Assembly (NCBI GenBank): GCA_023257815.1
Contig: JALRBJ010000006.1
Coordinates: forward strand, 1-40,067
Length of the DNA: 40,067 nt
Direction of reading: 5' to 3'
From: Candidatus Saccharimonadia bacterium
GTDB taxonomy: Bacteria; Patescibacteriota; Saccharimonadia; Saccharimonadales; Saccharimonadaceae
Part shown: positions 14,630 to 22,229 of the stretch, one piece after another
Layout of the letters: every line of letters begins with the position of its first letter
Numbering within the stretch: the first letter of the stretch is position 1
Made by a program: the position numbers and the translations under genes
The notes under the pieces: model-generated
What the model was told of the DNA's origin: nothing
Seen by the model: the letters and a program-made list of their open reading frames with translations, nothing else
The model's database searches: none

Positions 14630-14738
14630 CATTGCAAAGCAATGCGAACCGCGAAGTTCGGCGTAGCGAATGAAACAAAAGGAAGCGCGTAGCATTTTCT
14701 TTTGTGAATGAGCGGAGGAAGCTGAAGGCTGATATCTT
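14630..14738 (+). repeat. tRNA-downstream repeat, copy 3
   Basis: Plus strand: hairpin CATTGC-AAA-GCAATG, hairpin CGAAC/GTTCG (14645-14660), GGCGTAGCG, the A-rich GAATGAAACAAAAGG, TTTTGTGAATGAGCGGAGGA (to 14719), short hairpin AGC-TGAA-GGCT, and ATATC (14732-14736). This is the same part order as copy 1 with different hairpin sequences, which argues for conserved structure. Confidence 0.7.
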
Positions 14739-14746
14739 ACCCTAAA

Positions 14747-15430
14747 CTATTTCTTCAACTCCTGCCGCGCCACCACTCCAACCCAAACCGTATCAGCACC
14801 CGCATCTCGCAGCGTTTGCGCGCAATACTTTAGTGTGGCATTTGTAGTAACAATATCATCAACTATAAGGTATGGAGTTTGGTCTAGGTCCTGAAGGCAG
14901 TAGTACGCTGACTCCGCATGACCAAACCGCTGCTGTCTGGTTAACCCGCGCTGGGCTATTTTGTCGCGTCGTAATATAAGCTGTTTAGCTGTTAGGCCGC
15001 GCAGCTTTGCAAGTTGCTTCGCAATAAGAAGCGTATGGTCATATCCGCGCTGTCTAACATGTCTATGAATTGTAGGCACAGGCACAATGACAGTATTAGC
15101 AGGTAGAACTGGCAACCGCTCATTCAATAAAAATGCAAGACTATCAGCAGCACCCCTAACTCGCTCGAATTTATATGCGTCAATTAAACGTTGCAAACTA
15201 TCGATTCTATCGCCTACGCACCAAGCTTTTTGATAGGTCGTTTTATGGTTGCTACAGATTCCGTTCGGAGTTGGCACACGGCATACTAAACAAGCATCAA
15301 TTGCCTCATCGACGATGTCATATTTACAATTTTCACACAAAACATAACCACTTTTTTGACACCCATAACAGTGGTGTGGAGCCACTATTCCAAGCAGTTG
15401 ATCAATCATTGTACTTTTTACGTTTAACAC
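14747..15430 (-). CDS. comF: ComF family phosphoribosyltransferase-like protein
   Basis: This 227-residue protein has an N-terminal zinc ribbon (C21-x2-C24, C32-x2-C35, then C47-x2-C50 and C59). A type I phosphoribosyltransferase domain follows, with PVPTIHRHVRQRGYDH and the PRPP-binding LIVDDIVTTNATL (188-200). ComF proteins are cytoplasmic and are needed for natural transformation in several bacteria, probably acting on incoming single-stranded DNA. Its place between VirB2-like pilin genes is suggestive of DNA handling. The start is GTG at 15430 with GAAGG directly before it; ATG 15409 is an alternative. A TATAAT lies at 15449-15444. Confidence 0.9.
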   Translation of the reverse strand: MLNVKSTMIDQLLGIVAPHHCYGCQKSGYVLCENCKYDIVDEAIDACLVCRVPTPNGICSNHKTTYQKAWCVGDRIDSLQRLIDAYKFERVRGAADSLAFLLNERLPVLPANTVIVPVPTIHRHVRQRGYDHTLLIAKQLAKLRGLTAKQLILRRDKIAQRGLTRQQRFGHAESAYYCLQDLDQTPYLIVDDIVTTNATLKYCAQTLRDAGADTVWVGVVARQELKK

Positions 15431-15440
15431 CCTTCAGGCG

Positions 15441-15469
15441 TTGATTATACAATAAGCATTAGTTATACT
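15441..15469 (+). promoter_or_regulatory. Promoter of hsp20, overlapping the divergent comF -10 box
   Basis: Plus strand TTGATT (15441-15446), 17-bp spacer, TATACT (15464-15469). On the minus strand the comF TATAAT occupies 15449-15444. Polymerases at the two promoters would interfere, so the genes may be expressed in opposition. Confidence 0.65.
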
Positions 15470-15518
15470 GAAGGGGACTATCTGTCAATAGTGCCAGAGG
15501 TAAAAGTGGAGGAAATCA

Positions 15519-15992
15519 ATGGCCCGTAAACAAAATGATGATTTACTTATCGAAGACGAACTCGCTGCGGCATTCTTAAGCGATGACGATCTATCACAAC
15601 CAGCTGATGCTCAGCAGCCAGCTGCTCAAGACAACGACGACAATTGGGATGAAGGGGAAGAAGACTTTCCTGGCCAGCTAGCTGTCGACGTATACGAAAC
15701 AGAAGAAAAGCTCGTAGTTAAAGCTCGTACTGCCGGCGTAAACAAAGAAGACCTTGATGTTAGTATTTCTGACGGAATTCTTACAATTAGTGGCACACTC
15801 TCAAGTGGTGACGACAGCGACGCCACTAACTGGCACATCCAAGAATGCTACTGGGGCGAATTTAGCCGTACGGTCGCTTTGCCTGTTGCAGTGAAAGAAG
15901 ACGAAGTTGATGCAATGCTAAAAGACGGCGTGCTCACAATCAGCTTTGGTAAAGTGAAGCAAGAACAAGCTAAGAAGATTACTATCAACTAG
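15519..15992 (+). CDS. Hsp20/alpha-crystallin small heat-shock protein
   Basis: This 157-residue ATP-independent chaperone has a short acidic N-terminal arm (about 45 residues rich in Asp/Gln). The alpha-crystallin domain runs LAVDVYETEEKLVVKARTAG, VNKEDLDVSISDGILTISG, FSRTVALPVAVKEDEVDAMLKDGVLTISFGK. The C-terminal tail ends AKKITIN, which lacks a clear I-x-I oligomerisation motif beyond ITI. GTGGAGGA is a strong ribosome binding site. It is a monogenic unit ending at a classic terminator. Confidence 0.93.
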   Translation: MARKQNDDLLIEDELAAAFLSDDDLSQPADAQQPAAQDNDDNWDEGEEDFPGQLAVDVYETEEKLVVKARTAGVNKEDLDVSISDGILTISGTLSSGDDSDATNWHIQECYWGEFSRTVALPVAVKEDEVDAMLKDGVLTISFGKVKQEQAKKITIN

Positions 15993-16014
15993 CTCACAGT
16001 AACTTGTTATTAAA

Positions 16015-16041
16015 CCCCGCTCAATTACCAAGCGGGGTTTT
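16015..16041 (+). terminator. Intrinsic terminator of hsp20
   Basis: The stem CCCCGCT/AGCGGGG (16015-16021, 16031-16037) is followed by TTTTAG. Confidence 0.9.
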
Positions 16042-16059
16042 AGTTTGTATGAATACTAA

Positions 16060-16091
16060 AAAACTACCGCGGAAACATCCGCGGTAGTTTT
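16060..16091. terminator. Bidirectional terminator between hsp20 and the pilin operon
   Basis: The perfect 14-bp stem AAAACTACCGCGGA/TCCGCGGTAGTTTT has loop AACA. T tracts on both strands let it end the minus-strand pilin operon, whose last stop is 19 bp away. Confidence 0.9.
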
Positions 16092-16109
16092 ACGTCTTAA
16101 CCAATATCC

Positions 16110-16526
16110 TTAGCTCTGGACGAAGCTTGAAAGTACAAAGTTAACTACTGCATAGGCAAGTAGGGAAACAATGATACCGATAACTGCATAAAGGATGGTG
16201 TTTTTGGCGCTGGTAATTGCCGTGCTATCACCCTGTGAAATTGTGTAGCGAATACCGCCGATGATAAGCATAATCACCGAGACTGCACCTACAAGGAATA
16301 ATAGGACATTGGTAATGGTCTTAAAAATTCCATCACCACCACATTCACCACCACCAAATAGACATGGGCTTTGGCCTTCACCCTTAGCAGAGCCAGCACC
16401 GTCGGTAATTGATTGATCAAACGCCTGAGCTGGCTGAGCAACCGAAACGGTAGCAAGACCAACTGTTAGGCCAAGCACTGGTACAATCAGTAGGCCACGT
16501 AGCGCATTCATAATAGTTTTTTTCAT
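16110..16526 (-). CDS. VirB2/TrbC-like pilin subunit, pilin operon gene 5
   Basis: This 138-residue protein has a signal peptide (MKKTIMNALRG, hydrophobic core, VAQPAQAFD cleavage-like site near residue 36). A short Gly/Cys-rich mature N-terminus follows (SPCLFGGGECGGDG). The pilin core is FKTITNVLLFLVGAVSVIMLIIGG, loop RYTISQGDSTAITSAKN, and TILYAVIGIIVSLLAYAVVNF. The only cysteine pair is in the mature N-terminus and could form a disulfide. AAAGGAA is the ribosome binding site. It is separated by 72 bp from the upstream pilin gene and may also have its own promoter. Last gene before the bidirectional terminator. Confidence 0.85.
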   Translation of the reverse strand: MKKTIMNALRGLLIVPVLGLTVGLATVSVAQPAQAFDQSITDGAGSAKGEGQSPCLFGGGECGGDGIFKTITNVLLFLVGAVSVIMLIIGGIRYTISQGDSTAITSAKNTILYAVIGIIVSLLAYAVVNFVLSSFVQS

Positions 16527-16598
16527 TCTTATATATTCCTTTCTAGGTAATCTTGTTTTCTGTTATATCAGATATAGGGGGGTTTGTTAAGCCCCGAA

Positions 16599-17048
16599 CT
16601 AGTTAGTTGCCGCGCTGTCGCCGGTGCTATCATTCGTAAACGAATCTGTTATGAAATTTACGATCGCATAGGCCAATAGTGCAACAATCAATCCTATCAC
16701 TGAATACAGAATAGTATTCTTGGCACTGGTAATCTGTGAAGAATCACCATTTGATATAACGTAGCGAATACCGCCAATGATGATCATGATGACGGCAACT
16801 GCACCAAGAATAAACAGTAGAACATTACTCACCGTTCGAATCACGCTATTCTCACCACCAACTAAATTGGTCTTTGTGCCTTTGCCCTTGGCACATTTGG
16901 CGCCAGATTTTACTGATATGTTCGTATCGCTACAGGCATCAGAAGTTTCTGCGTGTGCAGCAGTACCGGATAGTACGGTTAAGAAAGCTGCAGCGGCCAG
17001 TGGAAGTACCATCAGCCCCATGATTAATTTCTTTAGTGGTTGTTTCAT
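16599..17048 (-). CDS. VirB2/TrbC-like pilin subunit, pilin operon gene 4
   Basis: This 149-residue protein has a signal peptide up to about residue 33 (TVLSGTAAHAETSD) and a mature N-terminus with two Cys (SDACSD, SGAKCAKG). The pilin core is VIRTVSNVLLFILGAVAVIMII, loop RYVISNGDSSQITSAKN, and TILYSVIGLIVALLAYAIVNF, with a polar C-terminal tail. GGAGAG precedes the ATG. It contains a 38-bp segment identical to the next upstream pilin gene, so these two are recent duplicates or share sequence by gene conversion. Confidence 0.85.
   Translation of the reverse strand: MKQPLKKLIMGLMVLPLAAAAFLTVLSGTAAHAETSDACSDTNISVKSGAKCAKGKGTKTNLVGGENSVIRTVSNVLLFILGAVAVIMIIIGGIRYVISNGDSSQITSAKNTILYSVIGLIVALLAYAIVNFITDSFTNDSTGDSAATN
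16693..16730. repeat. 38-bp direct repeat, copy A (inside pilin gene 4)
   Basis: Identical to 17135-17172 over 38 bp. It encodes the conserved SAKNTILYSVIG segment. Flanking bases differ at once on both sides. Confidence 0.9.
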
Positions 17049-17070
17049 ATTCTCTCCGTTATTCCTATGG

Positions 17071-17451
17071 TTAATTCACAAACTGATTTATTATAAAGTT
17101 CACTAATGCAAACGCTAGCAAAGCTATAATCAAGCCTATCACTGAATACAGAATAGTATTCTTGGCACTGGTGATTCGTGATGAGTCACCATCCGAGGTA
17201 ACATAGCGAATACCGCCGATGATGATCATGACAACAGCAATCGTACCTACCGCAAACAGTAAAATATTAATAACTGTCTGAATCAATGGATTAATAGAAT
17301 CGGACTTAGCCTTACATACCTCGGCATTATTGTTACCCTTACAGGCACCATCAAATACATTAATCGCACCGGCCGAAACAGGCACCATCGTGCTGCTAAC
17401 ACCAAGCAGCAAACCTAGAATAATCGCAAATCTTTTTACTCGCTGTTTCAT
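17071..17451 (-). CDS. VirB2/TrbC-like pilin subunit, pilin operon gene 3
   Basis: This 126-residue protein is the shortest of the set. It has a signal peptide (MKQRVKRFAIILGLLLGVSS, probable cleavage after VSAGA) and a short mature N-terminus with two Cys (GACKGNNNAEVCKAK). The pilin core is PLIQTVINILLFAVGTIAVVMII, loop RYVTSDGDSSRITSAKN, and TILYSVIGLIIALLAFALVNF. It lies 7 bp after the two-unit pilin gene and 22 bp before gene 4, so they are co-transcribed. The charged loop is where VirB2 pilins face the cytoplasm or lumen. Confidence 0.85.
   Translation of the reverse strand: MKQRVKRFAIILGLLLGVSSTMVPVSAGAINVFDGACKGNNNAEVCKAKSDSINPLIQTVINILLFAVGTIAVVMIIIGGIRYVTSDGDSSRITSAKNTILYSVIGLIIALLAFALVNFIINQFVN
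17135..17172. repeat. 38-bp direct repeat, copy B (inside pilin gene 3)
   Basis: Exact match of 16693-16730 in the neighbouring pilin gene. Confidence 0.9.
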
Positions 17452-17458
17452 AGCTATC

Positions 17459-18211
17459 CTAAAACCTTCCTATTATATAATTCGTGATTACGAACGCAAC
17501 CATTACGATGACTAGTCCAACGACGCCGTATAGAATGCCATCTTTGCCTCGCTTGATCTTTGCAGCATCGCCTTGTGATGTCACATAGAACAGAGCACTA
17601 ACGATAATAACAACAACGCCCACCATACCAGCAGCGAAGTAGGCTGTGTTCAGCACCCCGTTCACAACGGTATTTGCATCTGTCTTAGCTATGCCCACAC
17701 AGTCTGGATCAACAAGTGCATCATTACTTGCAGGACAATTGGCGGCAGTGGTTGAATTTAGACCAACGTTACCACTTACAAGGTTCACAATCGCAATTGA
17801 CATAAACGATATAAGTAACCCAACGAGCGCATTAGTAATAATTTTGCGACCAGCCGTCACACGATCAGGCGAGCCAGTGCTAGTTAAGTATTTGAAGCCA
17901 CCGTAAATAATATAGCCCGCAGCTATGTAGGCTATGACTTGCAGCACAATCTCGATAATGTTCAGTGCTATGCGGAATATAAATTTAGCTAAGCCATCAC
18001 CCTTAGGGTCAAGTGTACTTGGCGAGGCAATCTTGCAATCACCGTCAAGCAACCCGTCATACCAAGCAGGGAAGGTAAGAAATGTTGACGTACAGGCCTT
18101 TGGTTTGGGATTAGCTGCTGATACCGATGCGGGAGTAAGTACTGCCAGCACACCAAGGCTACTCACCATTAGGGTAAGTATCATCATCCATCGCTGTAGG
18201 TTACGTATCAT
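17459..18211 (-). CDS. Two-unit VirB2-like pilin protein, pilin operon gene 2
   Basis: This is 250 residues from ATG 18211, chosen because GGAGGAG lies 10 bp upstream and the ATG overlaps the upstream stop as ATGA. After a signal peptide (ending near VSAAN) it contains two pilin-like units in tandem. Unit 1 has IALNIIEIVLQVIAYIAAGYIIYGG, loop KYLTSTGSPDRVTAGRK, and IITNALVGLLISFMSIAIVNL. Unit 2 has VLNTAYFAAGMVGVVVIIVSAL, loop YVTSQGDAAKIKRGKD, and GILYGVVGLVIVMVAFVITNY. A Cys-containing linker joins them. A fused double pilin could cap or initiate the filament; that is inference. Confidence 0.85.
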   Translation of the reverse strand: MIRNLQRWMMILTLMVSSLGVLAVLTPASVSAANPKPKACTSTFLTFPAWYDGLLDGDCKIASPSTLDPKGDGLAKFIFRIALNIIEIVLQVIAYIAAGYIIYGGFKYLTSTGSPDRVTAGRKIITNALVGLLISFMSIAIVNLVSGNVGLNSTTAANCPASNDALVDPDCVGIAKTDANTVVNGVLNTAYFAAGMVGVVVIIVSALFYVTSQGDAAKIKRGKDGILYGVVGLVIVMVAFVITNYIIGRF

Positions 18212-18630
18212 ACTGCGAACACTCCTCCAGGTATTATAAAATTCAAGCCAGCCCACATCAATGCAAAAGTAACCAAGCCAATCACCACGTTTCTAATAAT
18301 ATTGGTAGCCTGCTTCACTTGATCAGCCTTATCTTCAGCAGTTGCATACAAAATAGACGCGTATATAATACCGCCCACACCAGCCACTCCTATACCAGCA
18401 GTCATAATATTAATAGCGATTATTAGAAGTTGCCATATGCCGTTGTCGGTTATTTTACCGGAGTTCTTGGCATCGCATTGTATGATTGCAGTTTTTGCTC
18501 CGCCACATTCACTCTCGGCAGAAACCACGCCGCTTAGCACCGTAGTCGAGCCAAACAAACAAAAAAATCCGATCACCAGTACGGCCAATCGATAGGTGAT
18601 AATTCGGCGATATGTTTGTTTTATTTTCAT
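18208..18630 (-). CDS. Divergent VirB2-like membrane protein, pilin operon gene 1
   Basis: This is 140 residues from ATG 18630. A TTG 13 codons earlier is open but falls inside the predicted -35 box, so the ATG is preferred. It has a signal peptide (RLAVLVIGFFCLFGSTTVLSG). The mature part has two Cys (ECGGAKTAIIQC), then a long helix IWQLLIIAINIMTAGIGVAGVGG, loop YASILYATAEDKADQVKQA, and helix NVVIGLVTFALMWAGLNFI. It has the same topology as the pilins but is the most divergent in sequence. It is the first gene of the operon, with an ATGA overlap to gene 2. Confidence 0.8.
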   Translation of the reverse strand: MKIKQTYRRIITYRLAVLVIGFFCLFGSTTVLSGVVSAESECGGAKTAIIQCDAKNSGKITDNGIWQLLIIAINIMTAGIGVAGVGGIIYASILYATAEDKADQVKQATNIIRNVVIGLVTFALMWAGLNFIIPGGVFAV

Positions 18631-18640
18631 AACTATCAAT

Positions 18641-18669
18641 ACAATACGATATTTAGTTAAATCCTGCAA
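18641..18669 (-). promoter_or_regulatory. Promoter of the pilin operon
   Basis: Minus strand TTGCAG (18669-18664), 17-bp spacer, TATTGT (18646-18641), then 10 bp to ATG 18630. The mRNA would be leaderless or nearly so. Confidence 0.55.
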
Positions 18670-18713
18670 TCAATTTTACTAACTTTACAACCCATTTTCC
18701 AGAGGCAGTACTA

Positions 18714-18742
18714 TTGACTTTTTATCTGTAAAATGATACTAT
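18714..18742 (+). promoter_or_regulatory. Promoter of VirB6-like gene 1
   Basis: TTGACT (18714-18719), 17-bp spacer ending TGA (extended -10), TACTAT (18737-18742), and the ATG only 9 bp later without a Shine-Dalgarno sequence. It is divergent from the pilin promoter, 45 bp away. Confidence 0.65.
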
Positions 18743-18751
18743 TCTAATGTT

Positions 18752-21700
18752 ATGTGGGATGTTCTCGTTAGAACTCCGCGAGGTAGAAATAACCCGCGGA
18801 AATTAAGCATGCTGCTTGCCACTTTTTTGATGGCCTGTTTCGGATATATTTTCCTTGCATCTACCCCTGTAAATGCACTTGATGGCACATGGAAAAAAGA
18901 CGACATCGTTTACGACGGTAATACGTATACACCTGTACCGGCTACCACTAAACTACCAGTAGACGTACCTTCAGAAGCTACCAGTTATCAGTTCAAAGAT
19001 ACTTCAAAAACCCCCAACCTGGTTCATATTATTTATTTCTCTGAGGGCGTCAACGATCCAAAAAGCGCCAAAGAGGCTACTTACATCCGCTATACGCTCA
19101 ATCCACCTAACGAACTCGTCAAACCAACCGACGAAAAGAAGATTACTCTTGTACCATCTAATCCAACGACGCCCGATAAGGGTGATGGTGCGTTAACACA
19201 CGGGTGTACGATTGATGGTATTGGCTGGATAGTATGCCCTCTTATGAACGGTATTTCAGAGGGTATGGATTTTATCTACGAGAAGATTCGTGGCTTCCTT
19301 GAAGTTCAACCTATTTCTACATCAGTTGATAACCCCATATACCGCATATGGATGTATTCGCGAGACCTTGCGAATATCGCATTTATCATCGGTTTTCTTG
19401 TTATCATTTACAGCTACTTGGTAGGTGGCGGATTTTCTGGATACGAGATTAGAAAAATCATTCCACGTCTGGTTGTTGCCGCGGTGCTTATCAATATCTC
19501 ATACATTATTTGTTCAGTTGCCGTAGATATATCCAACATTGCTGGTTATGGTGTAAACGGTTTATTCGAGACCGTGCGCGATCAAACATTGTCTGGCTCT
19601 GACGGTGGCAATTCAGTTAATTGGAAGGATATTACTGGATGGGTACTTGCCGGCGGAACCGGAGCAACCGTTGGAGCGCTTGCTTTGCCAGCGGTGGTTG
19701 GTGGAGCTGCTGGTGGACTCTGGTTTATGCTAGCGCCTTTCCTACTAGGCGGCGCCCTGCTGGTTATGGTGACATTTCTGATTCTAGCGGCCAGGCAAGC
19801 CATTATTATTGTTGCAATCGCCATTGCACCGCTTGCGTTTGCCGCATACATTCTACCCAATACCGAAAAATGGTTTGAACGTTGGCGCGGCCTATTCTTC
19901 ACCATGCTTGTTATGTTCCCAGCCTTTGGTGCTGTATTTGGGGGGGCGCAATTAGCCGGTGACCTTATTATCCGCACAGCGGCGGCTAATGGCAGGGCAG
20001 AACAAATCATTCTAGGACTGGGTGTTATGGTAGCACCGCTTGCCATCACACCGTTATTACTAAAATTGGGTGGCGGAATCCTTAACCGAATTGGTGGTAT
20101 TGTTAACAACCGACAAAAAGGTATTTACGACCGCTACAAGAACTACAATAAGGAGCGCTTGGCCGATCACGTTGCCAAAAACAACAAACGCAATGCCGAA
20201 ATGCTGGCTAATGGTGGATTCAAAAAGCGACAATTCATGCGTAGGCGTGCTGCCTATGACTACGCTAAAAAGAACTACCGCGAAAACCAGCGCAAGTTCG
20301 ACGAAGAAGCTGCACAAAACTCGTGGCATCGTCAAACCGGCCGCTGGGGATATGACAATCACGGCGAACGCGGCGAGCAGCGCTCAAGAATCACCAAACT
20401 CAGCAAAGATGGCTACGGTAACCTTGATACCTACAAACGAGATAACCAGCTGGCTCACAACCAAACTGAAGCTCATCACGAAGAACACTGGCAACAGTTG
20501 CTTCAGTCAGATGCAACTCGCCGTGGTATTCTAACCGACACTCGGCTTTCTGAAGGTCGTAGCAAGGTAGTTGCCGGCGCCATGGAAGCCCAGGATGAGC
20601 GAACGCTTCAAACGGCACTTGATTCTGATGCGCGATATGCTGCGCTCCGCAAAATGAAGGTACAAACGGTCGTTGATAAGGGTGTTGCTGATAATGCAGC
20701 CAAGGCGATTGATGCCGATGGTAGCGCAGCACTTGCTGAAACTATCCTCAATGACAATAGACTGAAGCAACAGGTTATTCGAACCTATGAACAACAAGGC
20801 CGCGCAACGCAAGCAAACGAGTTGGTAGAAGATGCTGCTAAAGCAAACTGGGAAAAACTTACACTTACTGATCGCACTCTCTACAGTCGACAATTTGAAC
20901 GACAGAGCAACGCTAAAGAACTTAAGGCATTACAGAACGAATGGGAGTCGATTCTCGTTGAGGCAGGTGCCGGCAGAACAGACGATTATCAAGCCAAGTT
21001 CGGTCCAATGACGCAGCAGGTTGCAACATCTGTACAGCGGATTCAATCAGCCGACGAAGCAATCGCCGTTGAAGCATTCCGAAAAGCAAGGGCTGAATAT
21101 GTAGATAAAGTCAACCTTAATCAGGCACTCAAACAAAACCCCGAGCTTCTAAGGCGTGCTGCCGGTATTGACGAAGAAGGTAACACCAAGGTACTTGCAG
21201 AGCTGCAGAAAGAGGCTTCAGGCTTATACATGCAAAACGTCGAGGCAGCCAAATCAGTCTTTACCAACGACAAGGCCTATACTAATGCACGACTCAAGCA
21301 AGTATACCGTGATGGCGTGTTAGCAGACGGCTCTACAGCTACCCTAACACAACGCCACGCAGCACTGCAGCGCTTACTTATGGAAACTGGAAACAACTAC
21401 GCCGTTCAAGATATTATTGATTTCTCAAATGAACTAGGCGTTGTCGAAGATCGTGAGCAAGCTGGTGTATTTCGTGACATGTACGGTAATGTCTTGACTG
21501 ATGAAGAAGTAGATAGTCGGCGTGATACGCAGCAAATTATTAACGATGCTTACGCGAAATCAAAGAATAAAGTTGACTGGCACTCGGGCACAGATCGAGG
21601 AAATGCTGAATCTGGTCGACATGTTGTTCGTGATCGTAATGGTCGCATTCGCACTGATTTTGCAGGTAGCGAAGTATCTATTACAAGTGAAATCAATAAG

Positions 21701-22087
21701 GGTAAGGTCGATCGAGACCGAGCACTCAATGCTGATATTGATGTCATCGACAAACAAGCTATGGTGCTAGCAGATGCAAGAGTCAGAAACGAACTCATTG
21801 AACCTGAGGCAGCCAAGCAGTACGCTGATACACTTGAGGAGTTCCTTAAAGATCCGCTCACCGGTATGCGCCTCGAAAAACGCAAACGCGGTTCTTACCA
21901 CGTTCTTCTCAAGGAACTACGCGCCGTTGAATCGGGTACACCAATTGATCTATCGCAAATCGAAGATGAATATGTTGATGTTGAATCAGGCGAGATAAGA
22001 AAAATCCTTGATGAAAATAAAATTAGTAGAAAGGCTCAGACAAGTAGTAGCCAGCGGCCACAAGGTCCGATTCGTCTTAAGCCATAA
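18752..22087 (+). CDS. VirB6/TrbL-like polytopic membrane protein 1
   Basis: This 1111-residue protein has an N-terminal signal/anchor (LLATFLMACFGYIFL) and an extracellular domain of about 150 residues. The motif CTIDGIGWIVCP lies near residue 152, then six to seven membrane helices (about 200-450) including ARQAIIIVAIAIAPLAFAAY and LPNTEKWFERWR. A charged cytoplasmic tail of about 650 residues follows, mostly helical, ending QRPQGPIRLKP. VirB6 proteins form the inner-membrane channel of T4SSs. The 24.3-kb gene is a clear paralogue with the same motif. Divergent from the pilin operon. The tail matches no family I know and may recruit substrate. Confidence 0.85.
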   Translation: MWDVLVRTPRGRNNPRKLSMLLATFLMACFGYIFLASTPVNALDGTWKKDDIVYDGNTYTPVPATTKLPVDVPSEATSYQFKDTSKTPNLVHIIYFSEGVNDPKSAKEATYIRYTLNPPNELVKPTDEKKITLVPSNPTTPDKGDGALTHGCTIDGIGWIVCPLMNGISEGMDFIYEKIRGFLEVQPISTSVDNPIYRIWMYSRDLANIAFIIGFLVIIYSYLVGGGFSGYEIRKIIPRLVVAAVLINISYIICSVAVDISNIAGYGVNGLFETVRDQTLSGSDGGNSVNWKDITGWVLAGGTGATVGALALPAVVGGAAGGLWFMLAPFLLGGALLVMVTFLILAARQAIIIVAIAIAPLAFAAYILPNTEKWFERWRGLFFTMLVMFPAFGAVFGGAQLAGDLIIRTAAANGRAEQIILGLGVMVAPLAITPLLLKLGGGILNRIGGIVNNRQKGIYDRYKNYNKERLADHVAKNNKRNAEMLANGGFKKRQFMRRRAAYDYAKKNYRENQRKFDEEAAQNSWHRQTGRWGYDNHGERGEQRSRITKLSKDGYGNLDTYKRDNQLAHNQTEAHHEEHWQQLLQSDATRRGILTDTRLSEGRSKVVAGAMEAQDERTLQTALDSDARYAALRKMKVQTVVDKGVADNAAKAIDADGSAALAETILNDNRLKQQVIRTYEQQGRATQANELVEDAAKANWEKLTLTDRTLYSRQFERQSNAKELKALQNEWESILVEAGAGRTDDYQAKFGPMTQQVATSVQRIQSADEAIAVEAFRKARAEYVDKVNLNQALKQNPELLRRAAGIDEEGNTKVLAELQKEASGLYMQNVEAAKSVFTNDKAYTNARLKQVYRDGVLADGSTATLTQRHAALQRLLMETGNNYAVQDIIDFSNELGVVEDREQAGVFRDMYGNVLTDEEVDSRRDTQQIINDAYAKSKNKVDWHSGTDRGNAESGRHVVRDRNGRIRTDFAGSEVSITSEINKGKVDRDRALNADIDVIDKQAMVLADARVRNELIEPEAAKQYADTLEEFLKDPLTGMRLEKRKRGSYHVLLKELRAVESGTPIDLSQIEDEYVDVESGEIRKILDENKISRKAQTSSSQRPQGPIRLKP

Positions 22088-22139
22088 ACTACATATAGTT
22101 GGCACTAATATTTCAACCCTTGACGTAAAAACTACCTAC

Positions 22140-22168
22140 TTGCATTTTTTGTATAAATGGTGTATAGT
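22140..22168 (+). promoter_or_regulatory. Promoter of the Ca-binding-repeat protein gene
   Basis: TTGCAT (22140-22145), 17-bp spacer, TATAGT (22163-22168), about 60 bp before the start codon. Unlike its neighbours this gene has a leader and a ribosome binding site (AAGGA). Confidence 0.55.
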
Positions 22169-22229
22169 AAAAGAATAAGCGCATTAATTTGTTAACTAAC
22201 GCGTGTACACCACGCAAGGAACGCATCAA

